Source: Flavobacterium jumunjinense
GTDB lineage: Bacteria; Bacteroidota; Bacteroidia; Flavobacteriales; Flavobacteriaceae
DNA length: 64,000 nt
Reading direction: 5' to 3'
Assembly (NCBI RefSeq): GCF_021650975.2
Contig: NZ_CP091285.1
Coordinates: forward strand, 620,001-684,000
Both the position numbers and the translations under genes were made by a program. The notes under the pieces are model-generated. The model saw only the letters and a list, made by a program, of their open reading frames with translations. It ran no database searches and was not told the DNA's origin. Below, piece after piece: positions 23,698-34,048 of this stretch; within the stretch, counting starts at the first letter, position 1; the number at the start of each line of letters is the position of its first letter.

Positions 23698-25293
23698 TTA
23701 ATACCCAATGTTTTGAGATAAATTAGGGTTTGAGGCTAAAGAAGCCGTTGGTATTGGAAAAACTTTTAAATTATTTGAAATAGCAATTCCATTAGACCCA
23801 TTTCCTTTCCATGCCCAATTATAGCTTCCTCCAGTATATTTTCCAAATCGAATTAAATCTTGTCTTCTGTGAGACTCCATATACAACTCTCTAGATCTTT
23901 CATCTATAAGAAAACCAAGCGTTAAGTCAGATGCAATAATGTTTGCTGTCGTTGCCCCATTATTAGCTCTTTCTCTCAGCATATTAACATACAAAACAGC
24001 ATTAGCCATTGTTGCATTTGAAGCACCTCTGACAGCACATTCTGCATACATTAAATACACATCTGCCAATCTAAACAAAGGAAAATCTGTATCTACAAAC
24101 GTTGAATTTGAACCAACAACTCCTGTTGATGAAATATTTGAATATTTACCAAACACATAACCTTGGTCCTTATCTGCTATAGACGTAATTTCGATATCTC
24201 TTCCCGCTGAAATAATTGTATTTCTCGTATCATTTGTAAAAATAGGATCGCTAAAAACTTGAGAAAATTGCTTTCTCAAACGAATAGCTCCACCCCATCC
24301 ACCAACTCCAAAGGCACTTCCATTTGCCTCAATAGAACCTACTTGCCCATTACACAAAACAGTTGTTGGCCCATAATTTTGAGTTGTTACAGCATCTGAT
24401 TGAAGTGTAAATATTATTTCCGAAGAAGTATGATTATCTTTTTTGAAATTGTTTAAATAATTTGCATTTAAAGAATAACCACCAGCAATTATTTCATTAC
24501 ATTTTGTTACACACTCAACATATTTGTTTTGCCCAATAAAAACCTCAGCATTCAAATACATCTTAGCTAAAATCATATTTGCAACTGCTTGATCCAGTCT
24601 TCCATACTCATTAGCCATTGGTGCTTTTAAACTTGGTAAAACAGTATTAATTTCAGACTCGATGAAAGTAAAGAGTTGCTGTCTATTGTATTCTGGACCT
24701 TGAAAATTGACTGGATTATCTTCTGTTATAAAAGGTGCTTTTCCAAACAAATCCATCAAGTTATAATATGCTAATGCTCTTAGCACTCTAGCTTCACTTC
24801 TATATTGATTAATATTTGCAATTTCACTTGAGTTTGTAATGCCTCTAGAACTTAATTTTTCAGGAGTTGATTGTCTTAAAAACTCATTTGCAATTGCAAC
24901 TTCAACCATTGTTCTACTAAACATCCCTAAAACAATAGGATTATCTGCAGACCATATATTTCGTTGTAATTCTCTCGTTCCTGGGTCATTTTCATAACTC
25001 CATATTATTTGATCTGCTGTTAAATCTTGCATATACCACAAGCATCTACCATATTGACTCGTTCCTGCATCAACGCCTTCTAAGAAAGAAGAACCTGCGT
25101 CTCCAGTACCTGTTAACGATAAATTACCATAAACCCCAGCAAGTGCTTGTTTGTATGCACCTGGTTGAGAATAAAACTCTTCAGCTGTTAACACATCGTC
25201 ATCATCTGGCGTAACATTTAAATCGTCTGTACAAGAAGAAAACAACAGTAGAAGACCTACTAACGTTAACAAATTAAACTTAAAATTTTTCAT
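23698..25293 (-). CDS. susD: SusD/RagB family nutrient-binding lipoprotein
   Basis: A 531-residue lipoprotein (signal ending LLLFSSC, then TDDLNVTPDDDD). The TPR-like N-terminal half has SEARVLRALAYYNLMDLFG, the usual SusD helix, and the C-terminal part carries DERSRELYMESHRRQDLIRF, the RagB/SusD C-terminal signature. SusD forms the lid of the SusC transporter and binds glycan at the surface. It starts 11 bases after the SusC stop. Starch or maltodextrin as substrate is inferred from the GH13, GH31 and GH65 genes nearby. Confidence 0.93.
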   Translation of the reverse strand: MKNFKFNLLTLVGLLLLFSSCTDDLNVTPDDDDVLTAEEFYSQPGAYKQALAGVYGNLSLTGTGDAGSSFLEGVDAGTSQYGRCLWYMQDLTADQIIWSYENDPGTRELQRNIWSADNPIVLGMFSRTMVEVAIANEFLRQSTPEKLSSRGITNSSEIANINQYRSEARVLRALAYYNLMDLFGKAPFITEDNPVNFQGPEYNRQQLFTFIESEINTVLPSLKAPMANEYGRLDQAVANMILAKMYLNAEVFIGQNKYVECVTKCNEIIAGGYSLNANYLNNFKKDNHTSSEIIFTLQSDAVTTQNYGPTTVLCNGQVGSIEANGSAFGVGGWGGAIRLRKQFSQVFSDPIFTNDTRNTIISAGRDIEITSIADKDQGYVFGKYSNISSTGVVGSNSTFVDTDFPLFRLADVYLMYAECAVRGASNATMANAVLYVNMLRERANNGATTANIIASDLTLGFLIDERSRELYMESHRRQDLIRFGKYTGGSYNWAWKGNGSNGIAISNNLKVFPIPTASLASNPNLSQNIGY

Positions 25294-25304
25294 AGTTATA
25301 TTTT

Positions 25305-28247
25305 TTAAAATTTAATATTTGCTCCAAACAATACAGATCTTTGTCTTGGATAAATTGTTTTATCAATACCATTGTTCGTTATTTCTGGATCTAAACCTGA
25401 ATATTTAGTTATAACAAAAGCATTTTGAATACCAGTATAAAGCCTTAAAGACGCCTTACCCTCTAGCCACTTAGGAAAAGTATAACCTAAAGTTACATTG
25501 TCTAATCTTAAAAATGAAGCATTTTCAATATATAAATCAGACAAAATAACGTCTGAGGTAGTTGTAAAACCTGTTTCTGTAACAGAAGTTGGTACGTTTC
25601 CTAATGCCGAAGATTGTTGATTTAGTAAATTATATTGAGCATTACCCGCATTTACTCCGTTATAAATTCTATTTCCTATACTCGCTCTCATATTGAAAGA
25701 GAAATCTAGATTTTTATAATTAATATAATTCGCAAAACCGAAAGTAGCATCTGGATCAGCATTCTTATACACATATCTGTCCTCGCCATTAACAATTCCA
25801 TCACCATTCAAATCTGCATAAGCTCCTTCAATTGGACTTCCACTAGCATCGTAAAGCTGCTTATAAACATAGAACGAAAAAGGAGTAAAACCTTCTCTAT
25901 GAATTTGAACAGTTCCACCCGTACCTGTACCTATATCACCTAATAAAATATCAGAATCTAATGCTAGCTTATCAATTCTTCTTTCAAATTTTGTAGCATT
26001 AAAATTTACATTCCATTTAAACTTATTATTTTCAACTATTGTTGCATCTACAGAAAGTTCAATTCCTTTAATGGTCATATCTCCAACATTCTGAACTCCT
26101 CTATTTGAAAAGTTTCCTCCATCAGGCAAAGCTGTTCTAACCAATAAATCTTCTGATTTTTTATAAAATGCATCAAGTGTTCCTGTAATTTTATTATCGA
26201 ACAATCCGTAATCAAAACCAACATTATATGTCGTAGTTTCTTCCCATTTTAATTTAGAATTAAAAGCAGTAGAAACTGCGATCGGAGTTGCTAGAGTTCC
26301 AAAAATATATTGCGATGAATTCCCTCCCGTAACATATTGTTGTAAATAAGACAAACGATCATTAATATCTTGTTGTCCTGTAACTCCGTAACCAATTCTT
26401 AACTTCAAATCGGAAACTAATTTAGAATCTTTTAAAAACTCCTCTTTCAACTTCCATGCGAAAGCTGCTGCTGGAAAATTCCCCCATCTATTTTCTTCAG
26501 AAAAACGAGAAGAACCATCTCTTCTATAGGATAATGTTAGAACGTACTTATCGTTATAAGTAAAGTTTGTTCTTCCAAAGAAACCTATCAAAACTAAATC
26601 TGGATAACTATCTACATCTGCTATATTACTAGTGTAATTAGGCTGAAGAATATTACCTGTAGTAAACTTACGCCCTTCAAATTTTTGATAAGAATAACCC
26701 GCTGTAGCATCTACCTCTAAAGAATTAAACGTTTTTTTATAGTTAAAATAAGTATCTAATGATCTATTTATTCTAATCTCATCTGTAAATTCATCAGCAC
26801 CATATGTTTTGTTATCATTATTCGGTGAAGATCCTGTGAATGGTGAAACCGATTTACTTCTTTCTCCTTTAGACTGATCGAAACCTAAATTAACTACTGC
26901 TCTAAGATCTGGTAGAAAATGTAATTTATAATCTATTCCAAAATTACCGAACAATCTATTATTAATACCTCTATCATTTGTTTGAATTAATTGAGATACA
27001 GGATTTCTAACCACACTCGGTGTTAATTCTGCATTGGCTGGATTTGTTGCTTGATTCCAATATTCGAAATAACCACCATAATGCGAATTCACATCATAAA
27101 TTGGCTGTGTTGGATCAAAACGTATTGCTGAACCTTCAACATTTTCTGCAAACCTATTTTTTTCATTTGCATAATTTGCAGCTATATTAATTTTTAAATG
27201 ATTATCTAAAAATGTTGGATTTAACGCTAATCCTATAGTATTTCTGTTTAGCTCGTTTGTTAACCTCAACCCTTCTTGATACGTATTACCTAAAGACAGT
27301 CTTGCTGGTATTTTTTTAAATAAGCTCCCTCTAATTGAAACATTATTATCAATTAAATCTGTTCTTCTATAAATTGCATCTTGCCAATCTGTATTCGCAT
27401 TCCCTAAAAGTCCAACACCTGCTGGATATTGTGTTGCAACAATATCTCTAAACTCATCCGCAGAAAAAACAGCTACTTTCTTAACTAATTTTCCTGCCGC
27501 ATATTGAAAGTTGTAATCTACATTTAATTCTTTCCCTCCTTTTTTTGTTGTTATAATAATAACACCATTTGAGGCTCTAGAACCATAAATAGCGGTTGCA
27601 GAAGCATCTTTCAAAACTGTAAAGGAATCAATATCACTAGGATTTAATGCTGCTAAAATTGAAGTTGAACCCGTATTGGAAGAATTCTCTATGGGAAGAC
27701 CGTCAATAACAATTAAAGGATCATTAGAAGCCGTTAAAGAAGCACCACCTCTAATTCTTATTTCAGAACCAGAACCAGGAGCTCCACTCGTATTAATTGT
27801 TAAACCGGCAACTCTACCGTTTAATAAATTTTCAGCTGTTACAACTGCACCTCTATTAAATTCTTTTGAAGAAATAGTTGTTACCGCTCCAGTTGCGTCC
27901 TTTTTCTTAACAGTACCATAACCAATCACAACAATTCCTTCTAATTGGTTAGTGTCTTCTACTAAAAAGACTGTTATTTCTTTTTGTCCATTATATTCTA
28001 TAGTCTGTTTTACAAAACCAAGGTAAGTAAAAACAATTTTATCTCCTTTTTTCAAGTTAGACAGCGAGAAAATACCGTCGAAATCGGTAGCAGCTCCTGC
28101 ACTACTTCCTTCTACTGCTACATTAACACTAGGCAAAGGCTGTTGTGTCGTACTCTCTAATACAGTACCTTTCAAAATGTTTTGTGCAAACATCCCTAAA
28201 GGCAACATGAGCATGAAAAGAAATAATTTTTTTTGTAATGTTTTCAT
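25305..28247 (-). CDS. susC: SusC/RagA family TonB-dependent transporter
   Basis: A 980-residue outer membrane protein: signal peptide ending GMFAQ, carboxypeptidase-like domain (~22-105, KGTVLESTTQQPLPSVNVAV), TonB box region near GIVVIGYGTVKKK, plug (~120-230, with RIRGGASLTASNDPLIVIDG) and barrel. Length and motifs are standard for the family. It is the first gene of the starch operon, and a LacI-type regulator gene is divergent 226 bases away with operator-like sites between. It should import maltodextrins together with SusD. Confidence 0.95.
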   Translation of the reverse strand: MKTLQKKLFLFMLMLPLGMFAQNILKGTVLESTTQQPLPSVNVAVEGSSAGAATDFDGIFSLSNLKKGDKIVFTYLGFVKQTIEYNGQKEITVFLVEDTNQLEGIVVIGYGTVKKKDATGAVTTISSKEFNRGAVVTAENLLNGRVAGLTINTSGAPGSGSEIRIRGGASLTASNDPLIVIDGLPIENSSNTGSTSILAALNPSDIDSFTVLKDASATAIYGSRASNGVIIITTKKGGKELNVDYNFQYAAGKLVKKVAVFSADEFRDIVATQYPAGVGLLGNANTDWQDAIYRRTDLIDNNVSIRGSLFKKIPARLSLGNTYQEGLRLTNELNRNTIGLALNPTFLDNHLKINIAANYANEKNRFAENVEGSAIRFDPTQPIYDVNSHYGGYFEYWNQATNPANAELTPSVVRNPVSQLIQTNDRGINNRLFGNFGIDYKLHFLPDLRAVVNLGFDQSKGERSKSVSPFTGSSPNNDNKTYGADEFTDEIRINRSLDTYFNYKKTFNSLEVDATAGYSYQKFEGRKFTTGNILQPNYTSNIADVDSYPDLVLIGFFGRTNFTYNDKYVLTLSYRRDGSSRFSEENRWGNFPAAAFAWKLKEEFLKDSKLVSDLKLRIGYGVTGQQDINDRLSYLQQYVTGGNSSQYIFGTLATPIAVSTAFNSKLKWEETTTYNVGFDYGLFDNKITGTLDAFYKKSEDLLVRTALPDGGNFSNRGVQNVGDMTIKGIELSVDATIVENNKFKWNVNFNATKFERRIDKLALDSDILLGDIGTGTGGTVQIHREGFTPFSFYVYKQLYDASGSPIEGAYADLNGDGIVNGEDRYVYKNADPDATFGFANYINYKNLDFSFNMRASIGNRIYNGVNAGNAQYNLLNQQSSALGNVPTSVTETGFTTTSDVILSDLYIENASFLRLDNVTLGYTFPKWLEGKASLRLYTGIQNAFVITKYSGLDPEITNNGIDKTIYPRQRSVLFGANIKF

Positions 28248-28261
28248 ACATTTTATTTAGG

Positions 28262-28273
28262 TTAAACGCTTAT
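28262..28273. promoter_or_regulatory. LacI-type half-symmetric operator candidate near the SusC start
   Basis: TTAAACGCTTAT; the 11 bases TAAACGCTTAT recur at 29663-29673 upstream of the sugar transporter gene. TAAAC and GCTTA are imperfectly symmetric about a central CG, as in LacI-family operators. It lies 15 bases upstream of the SusC start codon, where a bound repressor would block transcription. Confidence 0.5.
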
Positions 28274-28356
28274 ATTATTATGCTTATAAATCACTTCTAA
28301 TGTTAAATTTATGTAAAAAAGCGAGATAAAAAAACTAAGATTTGTTTATACAGCAC

Positions 28357-28370
28357 CGAAAACGTTTTCG
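28357..28370. promoter_or_regulatory. Palindromic LacI-family operator candidate
   Basis: CGAAAACGTTTTCG is a perfect 14-base palindrome with a central CG, the classic form for LacI/GalR operators. It lies in the 226-base gap between SusC and the divergent LacI-type gene, 104 bases upstream of the regulator start, so it could control both directions. Confidence 0.65.
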
Positions 28371-28473
28371 TGTTGAAAACTTTATTAAAACTGACAGATT
28401 TTAGAGTAAAAATTGTGATACTAAGAAAATAAAAGTACTTTTATTAAAAATATTGAATTTTATTAAAAATTTC

Positions 28474-29496
28474 ATGAGACGTAAAGTAACACTCAAACAA
28501 ATAGCAAAAGAATTAGATGTATCCATTTCTACTGTATCGAAATCTCTAAAAAATAGTTCCGAAATTAGCGAAGATACCCGCTTAAAAGTACAAGCTTTTG
28601 CAAAGTTATATAATTACAAGCCCAACAACATTGCATTAAGTTTAAAAAATAAAAAAACTAAAACTATAGGTATAATTATTCCTGAGATTGTTCATCATTT
28701 CTTTGCAACAGTAATTAGCGGAATAGAACAAGTTGCTAATGAAAAAGGATATAATGTAATTGTATGTCTTTCAGACGAATCGTTCGATAAAGAAGTTATT
28801 AACCTAGAGATGCTTGCAAATGGAAGTACAGATGGTTTTATTATGTCTTTATCTAAAGAAACGCAACAAAAAAAAGATTTTCATCATTTACAAGAGGTAA
28901 TTAATCAAGGAATGCCTATTGTTATGTTTGATAGAGTTGCCAATGAAATTTTATCTGATAAAGTTATTATTGATGATCAGCTTGCCGCCTATCAAGCAGT
29001 GAGTTTTTTAGTTGAAGAAGGACGCAAAAAAATAGCTTTAATTACTACAGTGGACTATGTAAGCGTTGGAAAACTAAGAACAGATGGCTATTTAAAAGCT
29101 CTTACAGATCATTCAATTGACATAAACGATGATTTAATCATTAAAATAGAAGATATAGATAATTGTTCTGAAGCAATAGAAAAATTAATATCAAATCAAG
29201 ATATAGATGCTGTTTTTGCCGTTAATGAACTATTTGCCGTAGTAGCCATAAAAGCAGTAACGAAGAAAGAAATAAAAATTCCTGAAGAAATATCTGTTAT
29301 TGGTTTTACTGATGGAATTATATCAAAATTCTCCTCTCCAAGCATAACAACAGTGAGTCAGAATGGAGTTAAAATGGGCAGAAAAGCAGCAGAAATGCTA
29401 ATTGAAAGACTTGAAGATGAGGATGAAGAAAACGAAAGATATCGTACAGAAGTAATAGAAACAAATCTAATTCAAAGAGAATCTACGAAAACGTGA
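28474..29496 (+). CDS. LacI family transcriptional regulator of the starch locus
   Basis: A 340-residue product with an N-terminal LacI helix-turn-helix (VTLKQIAKELDVSISTVSKS, residues ~4-23), hinge, and a periplasmic-binding-protein-like sensor domain (~58-335, TIGIIIPEIVHHFFATVISG). I chose ATG 28474, which places MRRKVTLKQIA at the start; an in-frame TTG at 28453 would add seven residues of no known use. It is divergent from SusC and precedes the maltose import and phosphorolysis genes. Control by a maltose-derived sugar is inferred. Unlike the SusR sensor of Bacteroides it is soluble. Confidence 0.92.
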   Translation: MRRKVTLKQIAKELDVSISTVSKSLKNSSEISEDTRLKVQAFAKLYNYKPNNIALSLKNKKTKTIGIIIPEIVHHFFATVISGIEQVANEKGYNVIVCLSDESFDKEVINLEMLANGSTDGFIMSLSKETQQKKDFHHLQEVINQGMPIVMFDRVANEILSDKVIIDDQLAAYQAVSFLVEEGRKKIALITTVDYVSVGKLRTDGYLKALTDHSIDINDDLIIKIEDIDNCSEAIEKLISNQDIDAVFAVNELFAVVAIKAVTKKEIKIPEEISVIGFTDGIISKFSSPSITTVSQNGVKMGRKAAEMLIERLEDEDEENERYRTEVIETNLIQRESTKT

Positions 29497-29600
29497 TAGT
29501 AACACTCAATGATCTAAAAAACAATACTTTACATTTTAAAAAACAAAAAACAGGAAGAAAAAAACTTACTAAAAAATAGTTATTAGATTAAATTTAAATC

Positions 29601-29608
29601 TATATTTG
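29601..29608 (+). promoter_or_regulatory. -7 promoter element of the maltose metabolism operon
   Basis: TATATTTG fits TAnnTTTG and lies 94 bases before the transporter ATG. The operator-like element at 29654-29674 is downstream of it in the leader, a position suited to repression by blocking. Confidence 0.5.
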
Positions 29609-29653
29609 TACTCTATCAAAGCTTGTATTTCACTTCTAAAGAATAAAAGTTTT

Positions 29654-29674
29654 GATAAGCCATAAACGCTTATC
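29654..29674. promoter_or_regulatory. Operator candidate in the transporter leader
   Basis: GATAAGC (29654-29660) faces GCTTATC (29668-29674) over seven bases. The right part contains TAAACGCTTAT, identical to the site near the SusC start. Shared sites at both operons suggest control by the same LacI-type protein. Confidence 0.5.
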
Positions 29675-29701
29675 GTAAATAATTTAATAGATTACGATAT
29701 T

Positions 29702-31069
29702 ATGGAAAAGCGTAAGTTAAGTTTTTGGGAAATCTGGAACATGAGTTTCGGTTTCTTAGGGATACAGTTTGGTTTTGCCCTACAGGGAGGATTCATGTCA
29801 AGAATTTTTCAAACTCTAGGTGCTGAAAAGGACGCAATACCACTTTTATGGATTGCAGCTCCACTAACCGGTTTAATTATTCAGCCCATTATTGGTTACT
29901 TAAGTGACAATACTTGGCATTCTAGATTAGGAAGAAGAAAGCCCTATTTTTTATTAGGAGCTATATTATCTTCCATTACTTTATTTTTTGTTCCCTATTC
30001 CCCTGCACTTTGGATAGCAGCAGGTTTCCTATGGATTCTCGACGCTTCAATTAACATTAGCATGGAACCTTTTAGAGCTTTGGTTGCTGACAAACTTCCA
30101 GATTCTCAAAGATCCTATGGCTTTGTTATGCAAACATTAATCATAGGTATTGGAACATGGGTAGCTAGTAATTTACCTTGGTTAATTACAAAACTTGGCG
30201 TTAGTAACGAAGCTGCTCCTGGAATTATTCCAATGTCGGTAAAGATTGCATTTGCAATTGGTGCATTTGTATTCTTAATAAGTATTCTATATACCATTTT
30301 TACAACTAAAGAATATCCGCCCGAAAACTTAGAAAAATTTGAAAAAGAAAAGAAAGAGTCTCGTTTCATTAAAGATCTTTTCTCTTCATTAAAAGAGATG
30401 CCATCAACAATGAAAAAACTAGGTGTAATTCAATTTTTCAGCTGGTTTGCTTTCTTTACCATGTGGAGTCTTGCAACTCCTTCTTTAACAGAACATGTTT
30501 TTAAAGCACCCGCACCAATTGAAAAAAATTATAATCTAGAAGATGCAACTCAATTAGCACAATTTAATGAAGCTGGAGCTAAATATCAATCTGCTGCTGA
30601 CTCTGTAGGTTCTGCAATGGGAATTTATGGACTTTCATCAATGGGATTTGCATTACTATTGACTTTCTATACATCAAAATTTAGAATAAATAGAAAATAC
30701 ATACACATGTTCTCGCTAATTCTTGGAGGAATTGGTTTTTTAATGATGAAATATATAGAAAATCCATTTTATCTAAACATCTCATTTATTCTAATTGGTA
30801 TTTCATGGGGAAGTATTCTTTCAATGCCCTATGCAATGTTATCTAGTTCTGTAAATGAAAAAAAGATGGGAATGATGATGGGTCTTTTCAATATGTTTAT
30901 TGTATTACCACAAATCATTGCAGCATTAGGAGGCATTAACTATATATCAAAACTATTTGGAAATACTGCAATTGCATCAATGACGTTAGCTGGTGCATCA
31001 TTAATAATTGCAGGATTATGTAACTTTTTAATAACCGAAAAAAAAGCAATTAGCTTTCAAATCGATTAA
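29702..31069 (+). CDS. MFS sugar (maltose-type) transporter
   Basis: A 455-residue inner membrane protein with about 12 hydrophobic helices and the MFS-type loop GYLSDNTWHSRLGRRKPYFL between helices 2 and 3. The overall sequence resembles the SLC45/GPH-like transporters found in Bacteroidota maltose loci. It should carry maltose or maltodextrin from periplasm to cytoplasm, probably with protons. Its stop is followed after two bases by beta-phosphoglucomutase and then maltose phosphorylase, which act on its product. Confidence 0.88.
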   Translation: MEKRKLSFWEIWNMSFGFLGIQFGFALQGGFMSRIFQTLGAEKDAIPLLWIAAPLTGLIIQPIIGYLSDNTWHSRLGRRKPYFLLGAILSSITLFFVPYSPALWIAAGFLWILDASINISMEPFRALVADKLPDSQRSYGFVMQTLIIGIGTWVASNLPWLITKLGVSNEAAPGIIPMSVKIAFAIGAFVFLISILYTIFTTKEYPPENLEKFEKEKKESRFIKDLFSSLKEMPSTMKKLGVIQFFSWFAFFTMWSLATPSLTEHVFKAPAPIEKNYNLEDATQLAQFNEAGAKYQSAADSVGSAMGIYGLSSMGFALLLTFYTSKFRINRKYIHMFSLILGGIGFLMMKYIENPFYLNISFILIGISWGSILSMPYAMLSSSVNEKKMGMMMGLFNMFIVLPQIIAALGGINYISKLFGNTAIASMTLAGASLIIAGLCNFLITEKKAISFQID

Positions 31070-31071
31070 AC

Positions 31072-31728
31072 ATGAATACTAAAACATTCATATTCGACCT
31101 TGATGGAGTAATCGTTGACACTGCAAAATATCACTTTTTAGCATGGCAAAGATTAGCATCTCAATTAGGTATCGAATTTACACCCGAACACAACGAAGAA
31201 CTAAAAGGAGTAAGCAGAGTAAAATCATTAGAATTAATTCTCGCTATTGGAAATATTGAAGCATCGCAAGAAGACAAAAACAAATGGCTCATACAAAAAA
31301 ATACAGAATACTTGTCCTATATAGACGATATAGATCAAAGTGAAATTCTACCTGGAGTATTATTTGTTTTAGATTATCTTAAAAAAAACAAACACAATAT
31401 CGTGTTAGGTAGTGCCAGTAAGAATGCACGTCCTATACTAGAGAAGACAAACATTATGCACTATTTCGACGCAATTGTTGATGGTAATGATGTAACCAAT
31501 GCAAAACCCGATCCTGAAGTTTTCCTTCAAGGAGCAAAGAAAATGAATGACAATCCAAAGAACTGTATTGTATTTGAAGATTCTGTTGCTGGAATTCAAG
31601 CAGCAAACATTGCAAATATGATAAGCATAGGAATTGGAGACAAAGAAGTATTACAGGAAGCCAATTTTGTATTTCCTGATTTTACTCATATCGACATAAA
31701 TTTTATAGATAACTTAGTGAATAGATAA
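31072..31728 (+). CDS. pgmB: Beta-phosphoglucomutase
   Basis: A 218-residue HAD-superfamily protein. The nucleophile motif FIFDLDGVIVDTAKYH at the N-terminus, the cap helix with LKGVSRVKSLELIL, and later motifs GSASKNA and FEDSVAGIQAA identify pgmB. It converts beta-glucose 1-phosphate to glucose 6-phosphate through an aspartyl phosphate. The adjacent maltose phosphorylase makes exactly this substrate, and the gene gap is three bases. Confidence 0.93.
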   Translation: MNTKTFIFDLDGVIVDTAKYHFLAWQRLASQLGIEFTPEHNEELKGVSRVKSLELILAIGNIEASQEDKNKWLIQKNTEYLSYIDDIDQSEILPGVLFVLDYLKKNKHNIVLGSASKNARPILEKTNIMHYFDAIVDGNDVTNAKPDPEVFLQGAKKMNDNPKNCIVFEDSVAGIQAANIANMISIGIGDKEVLQEANFVFPDFTHIDINFIDNLVNR

Positions 31729-31731
31729 AAA

Positions 31732-34041
31732 ATGAATCAAGATTATATTGTACCAAACAACTGGTCGATTATTGAAGAAGGATTTGAAGCTGAAAGAGTA
31801 AAATCTTCTGAAAGTTTATTTAGCATCGGGAATGGTGCTATGGGACAACGTGCTAATTTTGAAGAAAAATATTCTGGGGACACTTTCCAAGGAAGCTATA
31901 TTGCAGGAGTTTATTATCCTGACAAAACAAAAGTAGGTTGGTGGAAAAACGGTTATCCTCAATATTTTGCAAAAGTCTTAAATGCTCCAAATTGGATAGG
32001 TATCAACGTAGAGATCAATGGAGAAAACATTGATTTAGCAAGTTGCGAAATTAAAAAATTTCGACGTGAATTAAATATGAAAGAAGGTTGGTACAATCGC
32101 ACTTTCAATGCTATTCTTAAAAACGGAATAGAAATAAAAGTAAACACTACACGCTTTCTTTCTTTAGACATAGATGAATTAGGAGCCATAAAATACGAAG
32201 TAACACCTATTAATAGTGATGCTAAAGTTGCTTTCAAACCCTACTTAGATACAGGAATTGAAAACGAAGACACTAATTGGGAGGAAAAATTTTGGGAAAC
32301 ATTAGAAGTAAAACACGATGAAAACAGTGCTTTTATAATGGCTCGCACTTTAAAAACTAAGTTCTCCGTTGCTACATATATGCAAAATAGCATACTGGTG
32401 AATACTATTTCTGCAAATGTTAAACCTGTTGAGGTACAAAAAGAGGCCACCACGATATCTTTTACTTATGAAATTGCAGCCTCAAAAGGTCAAACAGTAG
32501 CTATTGAAAAACTTGGTGGCTATACTGTTTCTACAAATCACAAAGAAGAAGAATTAATTCGCGCAGCCAAAAACGTATTAGATCAAGGAAACAAATTAGG
32601 ATTCGATACATTATTAAAACAACAGAAAGAAGCTTGGGCTAAAATCTGGGAAATGAGCGATATTACTATTGAAGGGGATGTTAAGGCGCAACAAGGTATT
32701 CGTTTTAATATTTTCCAATTAAACCAAACTTATCTTGGTAAAGATTCTCGTTTAAACATTGGTCCGAAAGGATTTACAGGTGAAAAATATGGTGGTTCTA
32801 CCTATTGGGATACAGAAGCTTATTGCATTCCTTTCTACATGGCAACAAAAGATCAAAATGTTGCAAGAAGCCTTTTAGAATATCGTTATAACCAACTAGA
32901 CAAAGCAATAGAAAATGCCGAAAACAATCTAGGTTTCAAAAACGGAGCTGCATTATATCCAATGGTTACCATGAATGGTGAAGAGTGCCATAATGAATGG
33001 GAAATTACATTTGAAGAAATTCATAGAAATGGAGCTATTGCCTTTGCTATTTTCAATTACTATCGTTTCACAGGTGATTATTCATACATTCCAAAAAAGG
33101 GACTTGAAGTATTAATTGGAATCGCTCGTTTTTGGCATCAAAGAGCTACTTTTTCATCAGACAAAGACAAATATGTAATTCTTGGTGTTACAGGTCCGAA
33201 TGAATATGAGAACAACGTGAATAATAACTGGTACACCAATTACATTGCAAAATGGTGTATTGATTATGCCTACGAACAAATTGAAAAAGTAAAATCTGAA
33301 TATAGCAATGATTACTCACGTATTATGAGCAAAGTAAATCTTGATGAACCTGAATTAAATGAATGGAAAAAAGTGGCAGACAACATGTACTTCCCATATT
33401 CAGAAAAACATGATGTATTCCTTCAACAAGATAACTTCTTAGACAAAGAGCTTATAAAAGTAGCTGATTTAGACAAATCGCAACGACCAATTAATCAAAA
33501 ATGGTCTTGGGACAGAATTCTACGTTCTCCATATATAAAACAAGCAGATACATTACAAGGATTCTATTTCTTTGAAGATCATTTTACGAAAGAACAACTA
33601 GAAAGGCATTTTGATTTTTATGAACCCTTCACTGTTCATGAAAGTTCCCTTTCTCCTTGTGTACATTCTATTCAAGCAGCTGTTTTAGGAAGAATGGAAC
33701 AAGCGTATACTTTTTACCTAAGAACATCTCGTTTAGATTTAGATGACTACAATAAAGAAGTTCACGAAGGTCTTCATATTACATCAATGGCAGGAACATG
33801 GATGAGTATTGTGGAAGGCTTTGGAGGAATGAGAGTTAAAAATGATATATTACATTTTGAGCCAAGAATTCCAAACCAATGGGAAGGATATTCTTTTAAA
33901 ATTAATTTCAGAAATCAAATTTTAAAAGTTGAAGTATCTCAAAAAGAAACTAAATTTTCTCAAGAAGGTACTACTGCAATTAAAGTCTCTGTTTTTGGTA
34001 AAGAAATTTTAGTGGAGCCAAACCATTTAGTTACCGTATAA
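31732..34041 (+). CDS. Maltose phosphorylase (GH65)
   Basis: A 769-residue cytoplasmic enzyme. N-terminal beta-sandwich (~1-270), linker, and (alpha/alpha)6 barrel (~310-690) with the general acid Glu in MNGEECHNEWEITFEE and the phosphate-contacting HESSLSPCVHSI. It splits maltose with phosphate into beta-glucose 1-phosphate and glucose. It is the last gene of a three-gene unit with transporter and mutase and is followed by a strong terminator. Kojibiose or trehalose phosphorylase are family alternatives, but the starch context favours maltose. Confidence 0.92.
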   Translation: MNQDYIVPNNWSIIEEGFEAERVKSSESLFSIGNGAMGQRANFEEKYSGDTFQGSYIAGVYYPDKTKVGWWKNGYPQYFAKVLNAPNWIGINVEINGENIDLASCEIKKFRRELNMKEGWYNRTFNAILKNGIEIKVNTTRFLSLDIDELGAIKYEVTPINSDAKVAFKPYLDTGIENEDTNWEEKFWETLEVKHDENSAFIMARTLKTKFSVATYMQNSILVNTISANVKPVEVQKEATTISFTYEIAASKGQTVAIEKLGGYTVSTNHKEEELIRAAKNVLDQGNKLGFDTLLKQQKEAWAKIWEMSDITIEGDVKAQQGIRFNIFQLNQTYLGKDSRLNIGPKGFTGEKYGGSTYWDTEAYCIPFYMATKDQNVARSLLEYRYNQLDKAIENAENNLGFKNGAALYPMVTMNGEECHNEWEITFEEIHRNGAIAFAIFNYYRFTGDYSYIPKKGLEVLIGIARFWHQRATFSSDKDKYVILGVTGPNEYENNVNNNWYTNYIAKWCIDYAYEQIEKVKSEYSNDYSRIMSKVNLDEPELNEWKKVADNMYFPYSEKHDVFLQQDNFLDKELIKVADLDKSQRPINQKWSWDRILRSPYIKQADTLQGFYFFEDHFTKEQLERHFDFYEPFTVHESSLSPCVHSIQAAVLGRMEQAYTFYLRTSRLDLDDYNKEVHEGLHITSMAGTWMSIVEGFGGMRVKNDILHFEPRIPNQWEGYSFKINFRNQILKVEVSQKETKFSQEGTTAIKVSVFGKEILVEPNHLVTV

Positions 34042-34048
34042 TTTTTTC

